Notes: generated by a model not told the origin, from the letters alone. Positions 1 through 11,479 are shown, counted from the stretch's first letter. The stretch is 64,000 bases of DNA from Hawksworthiomyces lignivorus (GCA_002917075.1 NTMA01000014.1:62001-126000); one strand, 5' to 3'. Program-made: numbers and translations.

Positions 1-739
1 TAGATCTCCTCAACGACCACCTATAAATACAACGCTCATTTCCGTTACGTCTCTCTTGCGCTCATGACCTTTGATTTTCCTTTTCTTCTCCTTTTTTAAA
101 TTTCAATTTCTCCTCCCCTGCGGCATTGAATTCCTTAGTTCCGCTCCTCCTTCTCTTTTGTTAAAATGGCTCGCAGTGTAAGGGGTAAGCTGGAAAGGAC
201 CACAGAGGAGCCCTGAGCCAATGGTGTGATATAAGCCTAGATGAACCAAAGCCTAAAGATACAGAAGAAGGAAGACTCCCTCGAGGGTGCCAGGTGCGAA
301 GCTCCCTTCTTAAATAAGGGCCAGGACGAGTAGGTCGGTGGGCCGACCGAACCCACTCCTCCCTCCTTTTTCCCGTGGATTTCTCGCTGGGCCAACTAGT
401 CTGATCTCTGGGCCTGGGATCGCCCTGGGCCGCCCTCAGGGCCTTGGCCTATTACAGATTTATCTGCGGCTGTCGCTTGTGTCTGAGCTCTAGATGCTGG
501 AGAAGGCATCTCCTGGAGTCTCATATCACGGTCAAGCGCTCCGCTACGTATGAACTGCTTGAGAGCCCCAAGAATAGCACGGTACCGTGGATCTTCTTGG
601 TCACGGCACAGAGCTATAATGCTCAATATGTACCTAAATACCACTATAGTGTTGTACTTCGTATCATACTTTCTTTATTGTCATGATTATCATTCAAGAG
701 TAAGAAGTTTATAGTGTCTCACTCTAAAATCGTTTCATT
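1..739. other. Gene-free left edge
   Basis: I recognise no gene here. Short open frames exist on both strands, the longest on the minus strand at about 396-644, but they show no family motif and no clear splice signals. The stretch lies downstream of the decayed HET gene, so a 3' untranslated region or old transposon debris is possible. Confidence 0.4.
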
Positions 740-3236
740 TCAGTTTCGCCACTCATCCTTCCCTGCTGCCTTTCCATCCATTAAACCATGGACATATGCC
801 TCGCATGCAAATTCATATGTTCTTGGGTCGTTTAACTTGACATACTTCCCTTGACGTGGCCGAAGAAGGAGAGGAAGCTTAAATCCAGACATTATCCACA
901 CCTCATTACCAACTTGCATATCTCTTTTCCCGAGGCCTATATAGCCATTTTCGGTGAGAAAGAGCTTATTATTTCCGTAGAGTGTTGCCACTGCCTCCAA
1001 AAAGTCTCTTTGATTTGTGCTTTGGAGATGTTGCTGCGCAGTTAATAGTGTGTGTTCAAAACTTTCACATTGAAGTAACCTTTGAAGGGCAGGTTCGTTC
1101 ATGTTATAACCCTCTAGGTTTGCCTAATCTAGTAAGAAATTCTCACCCTCTGTATCCGGTCTGTTTCTTTTCTGACCATCTTTCAAAGCCGGGGCTATGG
1201 AACTGATGCTCTTCAACGTGTCCCTTTCCTGGCCGTATTCTTCAACGTAAAATTGAAAAATCTCTGCACTTGGTGGAATGCAATCCCTGTCTGCAACTTC
1301 ATCAAATGCATTCAAGGCTGCCTGGAGCCCCGCTAGCTTCGGGTGCAGCGACGAACAAAGCTGCCTAAGGCTTTCAAGCCTCATTCCGTCGATAGCTGAG
1401 CCTTGTTCGTTCATTACTCTTTGCGCGTGACGGCAGATGTCAAGGTAAATGTAGGGTTTGAACGCTTTGTCGTATGGACTAGGAGCAGCCTGTCTGGGAT
1501 TCGTTGTCAAAGTGTTGGCGCAGAGAGTTCGCTAGACACTTTCGCCTTGAGACTGGCCTTTTATATGCTCGTACTCTCGTCCTTGCCTCCCTAAGATGCC
1601 TAAAACGTTTATGTAATCTAATAAGATCGATTCAAGATATGTTTTACTCGTGAACCGGTCACTTGCAAAGCTAACTAAGCTGATTAATTTTCCTCTCAAG
1701 TGTAGCTTTCGAAAGTCGTCTATGTCATGGATTATCCGTAGTGGGTTGCTGCCAGATGCAGAGAAGTCTCCGAGAAGAGGATTGCACTCCTCGGAAAGCT
1801 CGTCCTGATCGAAGTTCAGGTTGATGGCCCAAGTAGGGACACAGAAACCGTCTTTTTCCAGAATTCGACATGCTTTTAGCTAGGGTCAAAATTCAGAGAT
1901 CCATTTCCGCACAGATCACCTCTCGTGTGTAGAGCGCCCATATCTCAGCATCAGTGCTAGAGTGATCAGGAATTACGCCGACCTTCTGGTTGGGGTAGAG
2001 CCCAAAGAGTTCATGGAGTGCGAAGATCCTGTCTCGGGAATCAGTAGCATAAAAGGTACGTGTTTTACGCAGCAATGTCCCGATGTCGAATGCTTTGGCT
2101 GCACCAAGCCGAGTGCGAGCTTCGTCTGCAAGTGGTTTCCATCTAAAGGTATTCTGAGCATATAGATCGAGAGAGATACTGATATCAGAGGAAATTTGTA
2201 TCCACCAGTTTCCTAACCGATTCGTCCTTCATTGCAGAACGTGCAAGGCGTTCTCTATCTGCTCAACATGGAATTGGGTGTTGCCGCAGAATATGAATAC
2301 AGTTTGGGAGAGAACCAGTTCTTGGATGGTCCACACCCTACGAAACCATTGTCTTCGGAACTATGCGTAAAGCGCCATCGAATCTGGACCTCTGAACCTT
2401 GCAATACTCGAAGCTTGTCCAAATTGGGCTTCGGAAAGGTGGCCCTGACTCTGAGGATTGATGCTGCTTGTGAACTCGGGCGGGACTTTACTCAGCTTCT
2501 TAAGCGTGTGTTCTACGACTGGAGTAAAGTCATCTGCTTCTCCAAGTCAGATGAACGTATAAGAGCTGAAGAGATATATCTTGTCCATCATGGAGACCTG
2601 AGTTTTCTTCTCCTCCTTGTCCAGTTGGTTAATGCAGATGGTGTCGATCCAAATGTAATCGCTTTGATGCCCTGCCAAGGGTCGGAGTGGAACTTTAGGT
2701 TCCTCTGCTTGGCGGAGAAATGCATCCACTAGTGTGTGGCCGTTCTCGCTGGCATAAGCAGATGGGGTTTTGCCAAACTTGTCCTCCACTTCAATCTTGA
2801 CTCCGGCGCTGACAAGGAATTTGACCACATCCAGGTGACCCTTGGAAGCTGACAGATGCAGTGGCGTCATACCTCGAGAGTCAGGTGCATTGATGCTGGG
2901 ATAGCCTTCCATAAAAACTCTCCGAATTGCTTGAACGTCTTCATAAAGCGCAGCCTTGTGGAAGATATTTTGTTCGTGTTCGTAAGTTGTTTTTCTCTAG
3001 GTATCCCAGCAGGCCCGACCGTAGTATAGCTTAGCGAGGGCCTCGTGTAGATCCTTGCCGACCTGAAGCGCTTTTCCATCGCAAATAATCGAAAATGTCT
3101 GGTCCGCACTACACTCTGGAATTTTGTCCTCATAGGCCCTTTGAAATACAAATCTGTCTGGCAGTGGGTTACCCCAGGTATAAGATAAAAGTGTGATAGG
3201 ATGGTATTTCTCGAGAGCTGTGTCAGACATCCTCAC
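740..3236 (-). pseudogene. Decayed HET-domain gene with ankyrin repeats inserted in the HET domain
   Basis: Read on the minus strand, this is one nearly continuous frame for a heterokaryon-incompatibility protein. HET block 1 (ITLLSYTWGNP, about 3190) is followed by ankyrin repeats (GMTPLHLSASKGHLDVVKFL, about 2850). Then come HET block 2 (YIWIDTICINQ, about 2650), HET block 3 (FRRVWTIQELVLSQ, about 2310) and the usual C-terminal signature (YEFACEAYVHGLMDG, about 790). Seven in-frame stops interrupt it, at 2997-2999, 2547-2549, 2361-2363, 2229-2231, 1893-1895, 1532-1534 and 1124-1126. An extra A near 1855-1865 shifts the frame. I found no splice sites that remove these stops. Homologous text continues in the same frame after each one, so the gene is broken and not split by introns. 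Intact members act in the cytoplasm in non-self recognition and cell death. All stops are TAG or TGA, each explicable by one C:G to T:A transition. The true start is uncertain; no ATG upstream of about 3236 looks better. Confidence 0.85.
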
Positions 3237-3996
3237 CGTTATGTTCTACGTCATGGGGCTTAAAGAGACAACGATAACTTTGCATAACGATAATATTCTT
3301 CAAGGCTGCATTGGGAGTTGCCAAGGCTTATGGTTTAAATGCCACGAGGTATTCCTAGGAACATCGATGCCCGGCACACAGGGATCGCCTAATGTGCAAA
3401 TCATGCCTAACCTGTCATAGTTTTAGAATTCGGTCTATTAGGAGAGAATACTATTTAAGAGCCATTTGTTTTTTAAACACAACTACATGGTGCCAAAAAA
3501 AAAAAGGACTTACATAAACGAATACTGCAATCTCATCAGAAAACTTGGCCGCCTACGTAGTAAGGGAGGCAGCATCGCGTCCTCCTCGTGAAAGAAGAGC
3601 CATATATCTCCAGGATCAGTCACATAAAGGCTGTTGGAGGCGAAGTAGGTGAGTTGTGGCTGTCTTGGTGGTTGCAGTTCCCGATTACGCAGAATTGGGC
3701 AATGTGCAATTCCCCGCCCGTCCTTCGCAGCCGGTTGAATCGAACTGGCCAGCCGTGGCAAGACTGTCAGATTGACTAAACTATACCCCGGCCTTGGAGA
3801 CTGGCCAACCAGAGTGGTCTATTCCTCGTTCTTAAGGCACTACGGAGCAATTCATGTACTATTAAATGAGGCAATTAGGCTCGTCAGGCCGTAACTACAC
3901 TTAGATCAGACGTAAACACGAATAGCACGCTTAATCTAACACAACCTGCCCAATCTCGGATTCCAATATCCTGCTTCTTGGTAAAGTGGTACAACG
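3237..3996. other. Intergenic region between the two HET genes
   Basis: About 760 bases lie between the 5' end of the broken HET gene (minus) and the start of the intact one (plus), so this is a divergent promoter region. I see no gene, RNA or repeat beyond a short A-tract at about 3497-3506. Confidence 0.4.
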
Positions 3997-5943
3997 ATGC
4001 TGTGTTCCTTTTGCAAAGCTGTTGAGTACAGATTTCTCCAGGATGCGACAACGGGCTCTTCATTCGCTCGCGATCTGGGCTCTTTTCCCCACCAGGCCAG
4101 TTGCGCGGCATTGCAGCATTCGGCAAACAATGGCTGCAAACTTTGCAGCGTTCTGCTAGAAGCCATTTCCCGTCAATGTAAGGAGTCTGGGCAGACTAGT
4201 AAGGATGGAATGCCTTTATACCCGAATGGACAAATTGAGCTAGGCGGAAACACCGCTGCCGGTTATCGAGCAATTTGGGTTGGGCGGTCACCTCTCCCCT
4301 CGGGCAAATTTAGAGCGCTCCCAGTGCCAACGGGCTGGCAAGATCCCTGGAAGGCTGGGAGCACAGACTTAAGTGATGTGTCTGTCTCCGCGATCAGGAA
4401 GTGGGTAGACATTTGTGCGGAGCAGCACCACGATTGCTTCTCGAAAAGCCAAAACGAGTTCATCCCGACAAGAGTTATCGAAGTCGGCCGGCCCGGCGAT
4501 AACGTTGTCAAGCTCTTAGAGACGGCCGGTGCTGGGCTGCAATGCAAAGAGTATGTTGCCCTCAGCCATTGTTGGGGCTTGACAATGACCGAGTCAGCTA
4601 AGACGACAAAACTCAATCTCGATGACCACCGAAAAGCAATCTCGCTAGACGACCTCTCAAGGACGTTCGTAGACGCCATCCAGATCACTCAGCGCCTGAA
4701 GATCAATTTCATCTGGATCGACTCCCTCTGTATCATCCAAGATTCCCATGAAGACTGGGAATGCGAGGCCGCGCAAATGGCAAACGTGTACTCGAACGCG
4801 AAAGTCACGCTCGCCGCATCCGGGTCCGTCGACGGAACTCAGGGGTGCCGTCTGGGCGAAGCCGGCCGCGAAATCTTCTGGCCGTACGCGGACATTCGAC
4901 TCCCCAACGGAAATCAATACCGGGTGTGCAGCTGGACCCAGTCGAACGATGGGGTGGTGGACAGAGACCCGCTGCAGAAGCGCGGCTGGACACTACAAGA
5001 GCGTGAGCTTGCGCCACGCTTGGCCCATTTCTCAAGGGATAGCCTTCGTTGGGAATGCCGTAGTCTCCGAGCCTCGCTGCATTTCCCGTGGGGCGATAAC
5101 CTGGGATTTTTGGGGAACAAGCGGGCTTTCGACGGCGATAATATCGGCCGAGAACTCTGGGCTCAGCCGCTAGGCGGTGCTGGGATAACACATGAAAGAG
5201 GCCTGATTGTTGCATCTGAGTGGTTCCAGACGGTGAAGTCGTACACTAGACGGCAACTCACATTCCAGGCTGATGTGTTACCAGCCATCTCCGGGATGGC
5301 GCATATCTTCGCCGGCATCACGACGGGAAAATATCACGCAGGCTTGTTTGAATCTCACGGGGTCGTTGGTCTCCTTTGGATAGTTGACTCGAGCTTTCAT
5401 GACCCAAAAATACCATCAGAACCGAAGGCCCAGAGATCAAGCGGTTACACTGCCCCTTCGTGGTCGTGGGCATCCCTTGTCGGCCCAGTAAGCTGGAGCT
5501 GGTACCTCCCCCAGACCAGAGTAGAAGATCTAGCGACAATAACTCAAATGTCCACTACGCCTCTCTCCAATGACCCATTCGGCCAATTGAGAGCCGGTGT
5601 ACTCGAAATAACTGGGCCGCTGCGTCAGTTGCAGGCAAAGAAAGTTGACAACGGATTTGGCTTTGACAGTGACCCGACCGAACTGGCCATATTCGCCGCG
5701 GTGCGCGGTAAAACGAGGAAAGTAGGCTCAGTCAAATTCGACGTACAAAACGAGATATGTGAATCTATTAAATGTTTAGCATGTGCAAAAATAGGGGACA
5801 CAGTGCCTCAGGTATTCGGGCTCGCTCTTTTGCCAGTCGGTGGAAATCCATCGGAGGAGCGTTTTAAGAGGGTTGGACGTTTCCGTACAAGTGAGGCCAC
5901 TTGGTTGGAGGATGTAATAATGACTTCTATTACTGTTATATAA
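3997..5943 (+). CDS. Intact HET-domain (heterokaryon incompatibility) protein, 648 aa
   Basis: A single uninterrupted exon. The N-terminal 60 residues carry Cys pairs (LCSFCK and CKLCSVLL) as in many HET proteins of the tol/het-6 type. The HET domain follows with its three conserved blocks: YVALSHCWG near residue 185, FIWIDSLCIIQD near 237 and RGWTLQERELAPRLAHF near 328. The C-terminal half is the variable region and includes the Trp-rich PSWSWASL motif common in this group. Proteins of this family trigger incompatibility or cell death on non-self contact, probably in the cytoplasm; no specific partner can be read from the sequence. The gene is intact although the HET gene next to it is full of stops, so the two have had different fates. 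The ATG at 3997 is the first in frame and gives a normal N-terminus. Confidence 0.88.
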   Translation: MLCSFCKAVEYRFLQDATTGSSFARDLGSFPHQASCAALQHSANNGCKLCSVLLEAISRQCKESGQTSKDGMPLYPNGQIELGGNTAAGYRAIWVGRSPLPSGKFRALPVPTGWQDPWKAGSTDLSDVSVSAIRKWVDICAEQHHDCFSKSQNEFIPTRVIEVGRPGDNVVKLLETAGAGLQCKEYVALSHCWGLTMTESAKTTKLNLDDHRKAISLDDLSRTFVDAIQITQRLKINFIWIDSLCIIQDSHEDWECEAAQMANVYSNAKVTLAASGSVDGTQGCRLGEAGREIFWPYADIRLPNGNQYRVCSWTQSNDGVVDRDPLQKRGWTLQERELAPRLAHFSRDSLRWECRSLRASLHFPWGDNLGFLGNKRAFDGDNIGRELWAQPLGGAGITHERGLIVASEWFQTVKSYTRRQLTFQADVLPAISGMAHIFAGITTGKYHAGLFESHGVVGLLWIVDSSFHDPKIPSEPKAQRSSGYTAPSWSWASLVGPVSWSWYLPQTRVEDLATITQMSTTPLSNDPFGQLRAGVLEITGPLRQLQAKKVDNGFGFDSDPTELAIFAAVRGKTRKVGSVKFDVQNEICESIKCLACAKIGDTVPQVFGLALLPVGGNPSEERFKRVGRFRTSEATWLEDVIMTSITVI

Positions 5944-6507
5944 AGACAATATTATAAAAGTAGTTTTAATTAAGTAGATGAAAGAATAAAGCAAAATTAT
6001 GATAAATTGAATCTGAAGCGACTTAAAGGCTTGAAAGACAATAATATTAAGCTTGAATTTTTAATTAAAATAAATTCTCAAAACTATCAGGCAGAGTCAA
6101 CTTGTAGATTCATTCGTATGATTTCGCGAGAAATCTCAACTCTCCTAATATCCGTGATAGTGAAAAATAAAACTGCGAGTAGTAAAATATACAATATACG
6201 GAATATATATCAGTGACTTTGTTTTCTATTGCTAGAATCAACTCAAAAGAAGAAGGCTATTTTAATTGACGAATCACATTATATTCATAAGGTTTGCTAT
6301 TGAATCAGAAAACAAATTCTGGCTTCATGAGATAACTATACTGAAACACGCAGCGGTCTTGTCTCATCTTGTAAATATCTTCGACTCGCCATAGACGCTC
6401 GCGTCTCTTACCTCATGACGGTCAATTACATTGTAACTCCCGAGACAATATCCTTCCACCATATATGCAATCCCTTCGAGATCCGTCCTCTCGATCGCAA
6501 TTCTTTC
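5944..6507. other. AT-rich convergent intergenic region
   Basis: This lies between the 3' ends of the HET gene (plus) and the coiled-coil gene (minus). It is AT-rich, with no recognisable gene or RNA, and presumably holds both 3' untranslated regions and terminators. Confidence 0.4.
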
Positions 6508-8565
6508 CTACATAGCTGTCCGATGTCCCGCTCCGCCCCACCAATCCCATCCGCTTTTATATTCGTCCTGCTTATCGAAAAAAATTGACCACTTCTCAGG
6601 TTTCTCTGACGACTTGTCTGAAGTCTTGTAGACGGAAAATTCGATGGAATCGTCCCCGAAGTAGTGGGGACACTTCAGTGAGCCTTTCGCTGAACCTCCT
6701 GACGGGTCGAAATCGATAAACCCAATATGCCTTCCCTCGTCATCTAGAAGTATATTGCCGCGGTTGTCCCGTCCGGCCCACTGAAAATAGATTCTATTGG
6801 GACGGGGGACTTCTCCGAGCCTTCGCCGGATAGGGCTTTGCTGGTCACCTTGTGTCTTGGCCGTCCGTTTTCGAGAACCGCCGCTGCCAAAAACAAAGAA
6901 GCTGCTGTCACTGTCGCCGCCGTCACCGTAATCTGACTCTATTTTCATTGCTTCCTCTGTAAACACATGTAGATCATCATCCGACAGCGCCAACAACATC
7001 GTCCCAGAGGCCATACCGAGGTTGAACGCGGCAAGGCAGCCGCTGGCCGAGAGAGGAGCGCAGATGCTAATGCTGATATCCTTTCCGTTATCGTAACCCT
7101 GCGCCTCCTCTGTGGTTATGTCGAGAATATATGTCCCGGTGAGATCGGCGAGCGATAGAGCACCTTGCGGGTGGCGGTGGCGTTGCAGGTATTGCCGGTG
7201 TGGCGCCAACTTCCTTTCTTGCTCTTTGCGCTTCTCCTCGGCATCTGCCTCTGCCTGGAGGCGCTCTTGCTTTATCGCTTCCTGTTCTTGCTTCTCTCTC
7301 TCCTCTTCAATGCGCCGTAGAGGTGCCTCGATGCTGGCTTCCCAGCCCACGACGGTATAGTCTCCAAATACACCGTTTCCCACCCCAACTTGAAGACCGG
7401 GAATCTCTGCTGCAGCGGCATGAAGCGCCGAGCTGCTGCGGAAGCGAGGGTTCAAGATGATGGCTTCGGTTTGTCGACCGGGAGCCGGCGCGCCATTGTC
7501 GAGAAAGTACTTCGATAGGAAGAGACTGATGTCGAGATTCGCTTCACAAGTAGCAAGGACATTGCCACCGAAGCCCCAGGTAGGCTCTGAATCTGTAAAA
7601 GTGCTTCCGAGATCTTTAAAGACTTTTTCCAATGCCTTCTCACGATCCGAGCTCCAGTACACGACTGTTAACTCAGGAATTACGTGACACGCGAGCCCCG
7701 GAATAGCTTCCACCTTTCTGGCGAAATCATCACCTTGCTTTGATCGAAAGCTCACGCCGTATTTAGTCTTGCTCGGTGCTGGCTTTCCGTTCTCGTCGAG
7801 AAAGTACTTGGCGAAAAACCGCTTATGATCAAAGCACACCTCCCAGTCGATATCGGGGAGCCTGGCAAACTTGCGATCTTTCCACTGATCGAGCGCCTTG
7901 TCATAGGCGTCGACCTTTTGTTTGTAGGCAGCGGCCAACCGCTGTTCAATCTGCACAACTTCGTCCGCTGGTTTCGTTGTCTAGATCATACCCAAGTCAC
8001 ACAACAAAGGTTAGCAATTGCAAGCTGAGTAGGCTCCATCAACACAAATTATGCGAACCGCAAAAGTAATTCTCTGAGAAACATTTGTCAATAAAAAAAG
8101 CCAATTCTATCAACATACGTCTTAAAGACATAACATTTAGTTGAAAAAGGGCTTCAGGCTTTATTCTCTTTACCAAGCACATTCGATATCGATTTGCTTG
8201 TGCTACGAGCTTGCAAGTACTACTTTTGCAGTTCGCATAATTTGTTTTGATGGTGGTAGAGTGTTACTTCGACGAATACGCACCATTCCTCTCTTTCTAG
8301 CAGCCTCTAGAATTCTTAGAAGGTCGCGTGATTTGGCATCCTTGTCGAAAGGAACGCCGTAGAGCCGCAGCTGTGCCGTGTACCAGGGTTTTGTATATTT
8401 TGACAGCTTTATTCTCGCGACTGACTGACGCTCGATGCCGCTGAAACACAAACCATGTTTGCCGTAAGTAAAACCCCTGGAGCGAACTGGTTCTGGAGAC
8501 TGTGGCATCGGATCCGTAACGTGATAATCATCGCCAGGTGGGCCATAGTCACCTAGCCATGCCAT
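6508..8565 (-). CDS. Uncharacterised fungal protein with duplicated domain and coiled coil, about 584 aa
   Basis: The model has two exons, 8565-8284 and 7980-6508, joined across an intron with donor GTGCGT, branch GCTAAC and acceptor CTAG. The join keeps frame. No ATG exists near the start of the second exon, which supports the upstream exon. Exon 1 encodes a basic, conserved-looking segment (GLCFSGIERQSVARIK, then KPWYTAQLRLYGVPF). Residues about 138-217 and 238-317 look like two copies of one domain, sharing FFAKYFLDENGKPAP / FLSKYFLDNGAPAP, an IPGL motif and TVVYW / TVVGW. Residues about 318-358 form a charged Glu/Lys/Gln coiled coil. The last 220 residues look beta-rich and end in a Trp/Gly-rich tail. 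I do not recognise a function. It sits among HET genes and HET relics, but that does not assign a role. The intron is unusually long (303 nt) and carries an inverted repeat. Confidence 0.7.
8036..8070. repeat. Left arm of 35-bp inverted repeat
   Basis: This arm matches the reverse complement of 8219-8253 at 32 of 35 positions. The arms are separated by 148 bases and both lie in the predicted intron of the coiled-coil gene. They could form a hairpin in the pre-mRNA or be the ends of a small inverted-repeat element. Confidence 0.8.
8219..8253. repeat. Right arm of 35-bp inverted repeat
   Basis: Partner of 8036-8070, with three mismatches across 35 bases. See that entry for context. Confidence 0.8.
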
Positions 8566-8889
8566 CTTCAATAGTTATTGGATAGGTTATCTGAACGGGA
8601 GAGAGTTGAAATGATGGTAAATTAAATATGAGCTGCTTTCCGTTCCGGTAAAGTGTACTCAGTCTTCTGCGAACACCATAGAGAGAAGAGGAAATGGTTT
8701 GGCTGGTTGATTGAACCACTCCGTACTTCCGGAATCTTACAAAACGTCTCTCATAAATTGTTTGCCAACGATATATTCCGGAGGCTGGTCCCACTAATGG
8801 ACCTGCATTAGCTTGTCCTGGCTGCACTGTACACGTATATAGTTTGTTACTGTATGTTTACACTGTGCTCGTATCGAGAGGTGCACTAT

Positions 8890-9039
8890 CAATACCTCCC
8901 CCCCTTCATTGTAAGAAGACAAGATTCTGGAACTTTCAAACTTGTTTCTGAAGGCTATGTTCATGGTATGACGAGAGGTGAGATGGCTGCGATAGTGAAG
9001 GCGGGTGAGCTCGAGATTAAAGATATTGTACTTTCTTAG
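8890..9039 (+). pseudogene. Relic of a HET-gene C-terminus
   Basis: The frame reads PFIVRRQDSGTFKLVSEGY, then VHGMTRGE and a short acidic tail ending IKDIVLS before a stop. This is the standard C-terminal block of many HET proteins: a receptor-like PF(I/V)LR segment, YVHG, GE and a final DI-hydrophobic end. Nothing recognisable as the rest of such a gene lies upstream on this strand, so it is a truncated leftover. About 500 bases after it, up to 9544, I see no gene. Confidence 0.6.
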
Positions 9040-9544
9040 TCAGTTTGCTACTTCTCCTTTAAAATCATCTGCTGATATACTGTGGTATATATGGAGTGAA
9101 TACAGGTTTAGTGAACATAACTGTTATAGTTTAGTGATAAGAATGAGCCGGGATTTGTTACCCTAAGAATTTATTCTGCCGGAAGCAGAGAGTGATGTGC
9201 GATGACCCTGACCAGAATTTCTTTCACAATGGTTTAGGAATCATAAAGAGAGCTCATGGCTCTAGTCAGGAAAGGTTTTCAACACTCTGTAAAACCCCGA
9301 GGGTAGGTGGCAGAAACTCTCACTGTCGATACTGCCAATACCTGCCAACTAAAGCTAGCATTTAAGGCAGCACTTCCTCGAGCTGATGAGCGAAACAGCA
9401 CTTGAGTTACCGCCAAAATAGTTCTAGGTTATGAAAAATGGCACATACAAGAGAAAAGAGATGAAACGGACAGCAGCCCTCATTAATATTACCATTAAAT
9501 ACTTATGCGTCTGTCTACTTCCTTGGTCTGTAGCTTTATGTAGG

Positions 9545-11021
9545 CTACCCTCGATGTGCCGGGATGCCTCCAATTTCAACCGGTTGATCGCCGCCAATTT
9601 CCGCCACAGGCTGGGCCATCTCAGCCATAGGTTCGCCGTAAGAAGAGCTCCGGGCATCTGGCCACTGCTGCCCTGGAACGTGCTGCGCCGGCGGAGATGG
9701 GTATCTCCCGTATTGTTCATATTGCCCGTACTGCCCATACTGTCCATAGTTTCCATAATCTGGTGCCGGCTGCGCGCTGGGGTATCCTGGATATGGCCGC
9801 GGCGGTGGGAGCACATAGGCGGCATTTGGCACGCCTGCATGGTGTGGCGCGAAGATGTTGGGTCCCGCAGGCGGCGTCATCGCCATCTGGGGCGAATAGG
9901 CCGCCTTGCTGCCGTCGTCGTTAGGTTCGTTGGGCGCTGGATCTGTATAGTTCACCGGATATTCCACCGGGACGCTCGCTCCCTGGTCTGCCGAGGAGTC
10001 GCGGCGAAGTCGCTTCACCAGAAAGTAAAGCAGAACGGCCAGGAGAGTGCCGCCAGCCGCTGCGCCGACGGCAACGCCGATTATGGCGCCTGTGGAGAGG
10101 CTGCTCTTGTGAGGCGTCGATGATCCTGACGATCCCGCCGATCCCGACGCGGTGCTCGATGTCGTAGGCGAGGAGCCCGTTTGCCCCGTCGCGACCGTCC
10201 CCGTGGTGGTCAATCTCGTAGTAGTCGTCGTGATGGTCCGTCTCGCGGTAGTCAATGTCGTCGCAATTGATTCTGCGCTGGATGCGGGATCCGTTTGCAC
10301 AAGGACTGGAATGGTCCCCGACAGCGTCGTGGAGAACGCGAGGACCTCGGACAGCGAGCGAGTGAGAATCGACATTGCCACCGTCGGAGTGTACACATTG
10401 ACGCGGTACCAGCCGCCGCACGCGGCGTTGCCGTCGCCGCCGCAGCCCATATCGCACTCTGAACTTGGCGCTGACTGTGTGACGACGGCGATCGATGAAT
10501 CGCAGTTGCATTGCGTAGCATATTCGACGCCAAAAATGGGATATCCGAGATCAAGGCAGCTGCACAAAAAAAAATCATTATTACCGGCATTCGACAACCG
10601 TTTGAGGCCTGGCATTATTTAAAGAGACAGAAGGGGGCAAAGCAGACAAAGCAGGAGAAGTGATTCAAACGTACGTATCGCGACAACTATCCGGATCAAC
10701 CATCAGCGCGTCAAACATGACCGCGCCGACGATGCGGTTATCGCCAGGGTCTACGAAACAACCCAAGTAATCATATCCATTGACGGAAGCGACTGTCACA
10801 TCATCGCGCTTATGGAGACGAAGCTCGCCGGGGGAAAATGTAGTCGTGGATGGGGATGGTGCCGCTTTCGCAGATGTCGAGGCCGGTGACAACGATGGGG
10901 TTGCCGTTTTGACCACGACTGAGGGAGGTGGCAGGAAAGGTCTCGCTGTCGCGGCTCCAGCGGAGATAGTTTTCGCACCGCATAGCGCTATGAAAGCAAA
11001 GCTGAGATAAACAGAAGGCAT
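9545..11021 (-). CDS. WSC-domain single-pass membrane protein (cell-wall sensor-like), about 453 aa
   Basis: Two exons, 11021-10675 and 10559-9545, with a 115-nt intron (donor GTACGT, acceptor TGCAG) that restores a Cys-rich WSC domain. I chose the ATG at 11021 because it begins a signal peptide (MPSVYLSFAFIALCGAKTIS). Residues about 90-172 are the WSC domain (GYDYLGCFVD near the start; CNCD, CDMGCGGD and CGGWYRVNVY further on). A long Ser/Thr-rich stretch follows, typical of O-mannosylated stalks. A transmembrane helix lies at about 273-297 (IIGVAVGAAAGGTLLAVLLY), followed by a basic KRLRR stop-transfer. The cytoplasmic tail is rich in Pro, Tyr and Gly, with repeated YGQ. WSC proteins of this layout act at the plasma membrane as carbohydrate-binding cell-wall stress sensors. 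The tail differs from yeast Wsc1, so the signalling partner is unknown. Confidence 0.85.
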
Positions 11022-11479
11022 CGTGTCCAGGGACAAAATGCAAAACAGAAACGTCCATACATTCACGGTCACTTTTTACAGAGATAGACCAAGGCACAGT
11101 TTTTCTATTATTATTTTTAATCTCAGCAAAGATGCGGAACCGAGCACCAATAAATATTACAGCTTCTCCTAACACAGTAAATCGAGCTGCTGCCTCTTTT
11201 CGTCACCCTTCTGATGAGAATATTGGCCTAACCCAAAAGCGGTGCCCGCCCATCTTTTGCGTCCTAGCTTTCCACGATAATCTCAAAAATAAAGCAGTGT
11301 AATAGGTCCCTGAGTATGCTTAGGACGCAGCCAACGAGACGCCCGGTACAAATGTATTTGAGGCTGAAAACCCAGGCCGAGACTGGGCCAATTTTTGCTC
11401 CACCTTCAAAGATGTGGGTGTCCACAACCTTATTCAAGCTAGCGTACTTACTAGGCATATTCGTGCTTCAGAGAGGCCG
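11022..11479. other. Intergenic region before the TPR relic
   Basis: This is the upstream region of the WSC gene (minus strand). It contains no recognisable gene. A weak open frame on the plus strand from about 11316 runs into the TPR relic and may be part of it. Confidence 0.35.

Noticed and set aside
9431..10123. Plus-strand open frame of about 230 codons
   Set aside because: It is antisense to the second exon of the WSC protein, where signal, WSC and transmembrane features are clear. Its own product has no motif.
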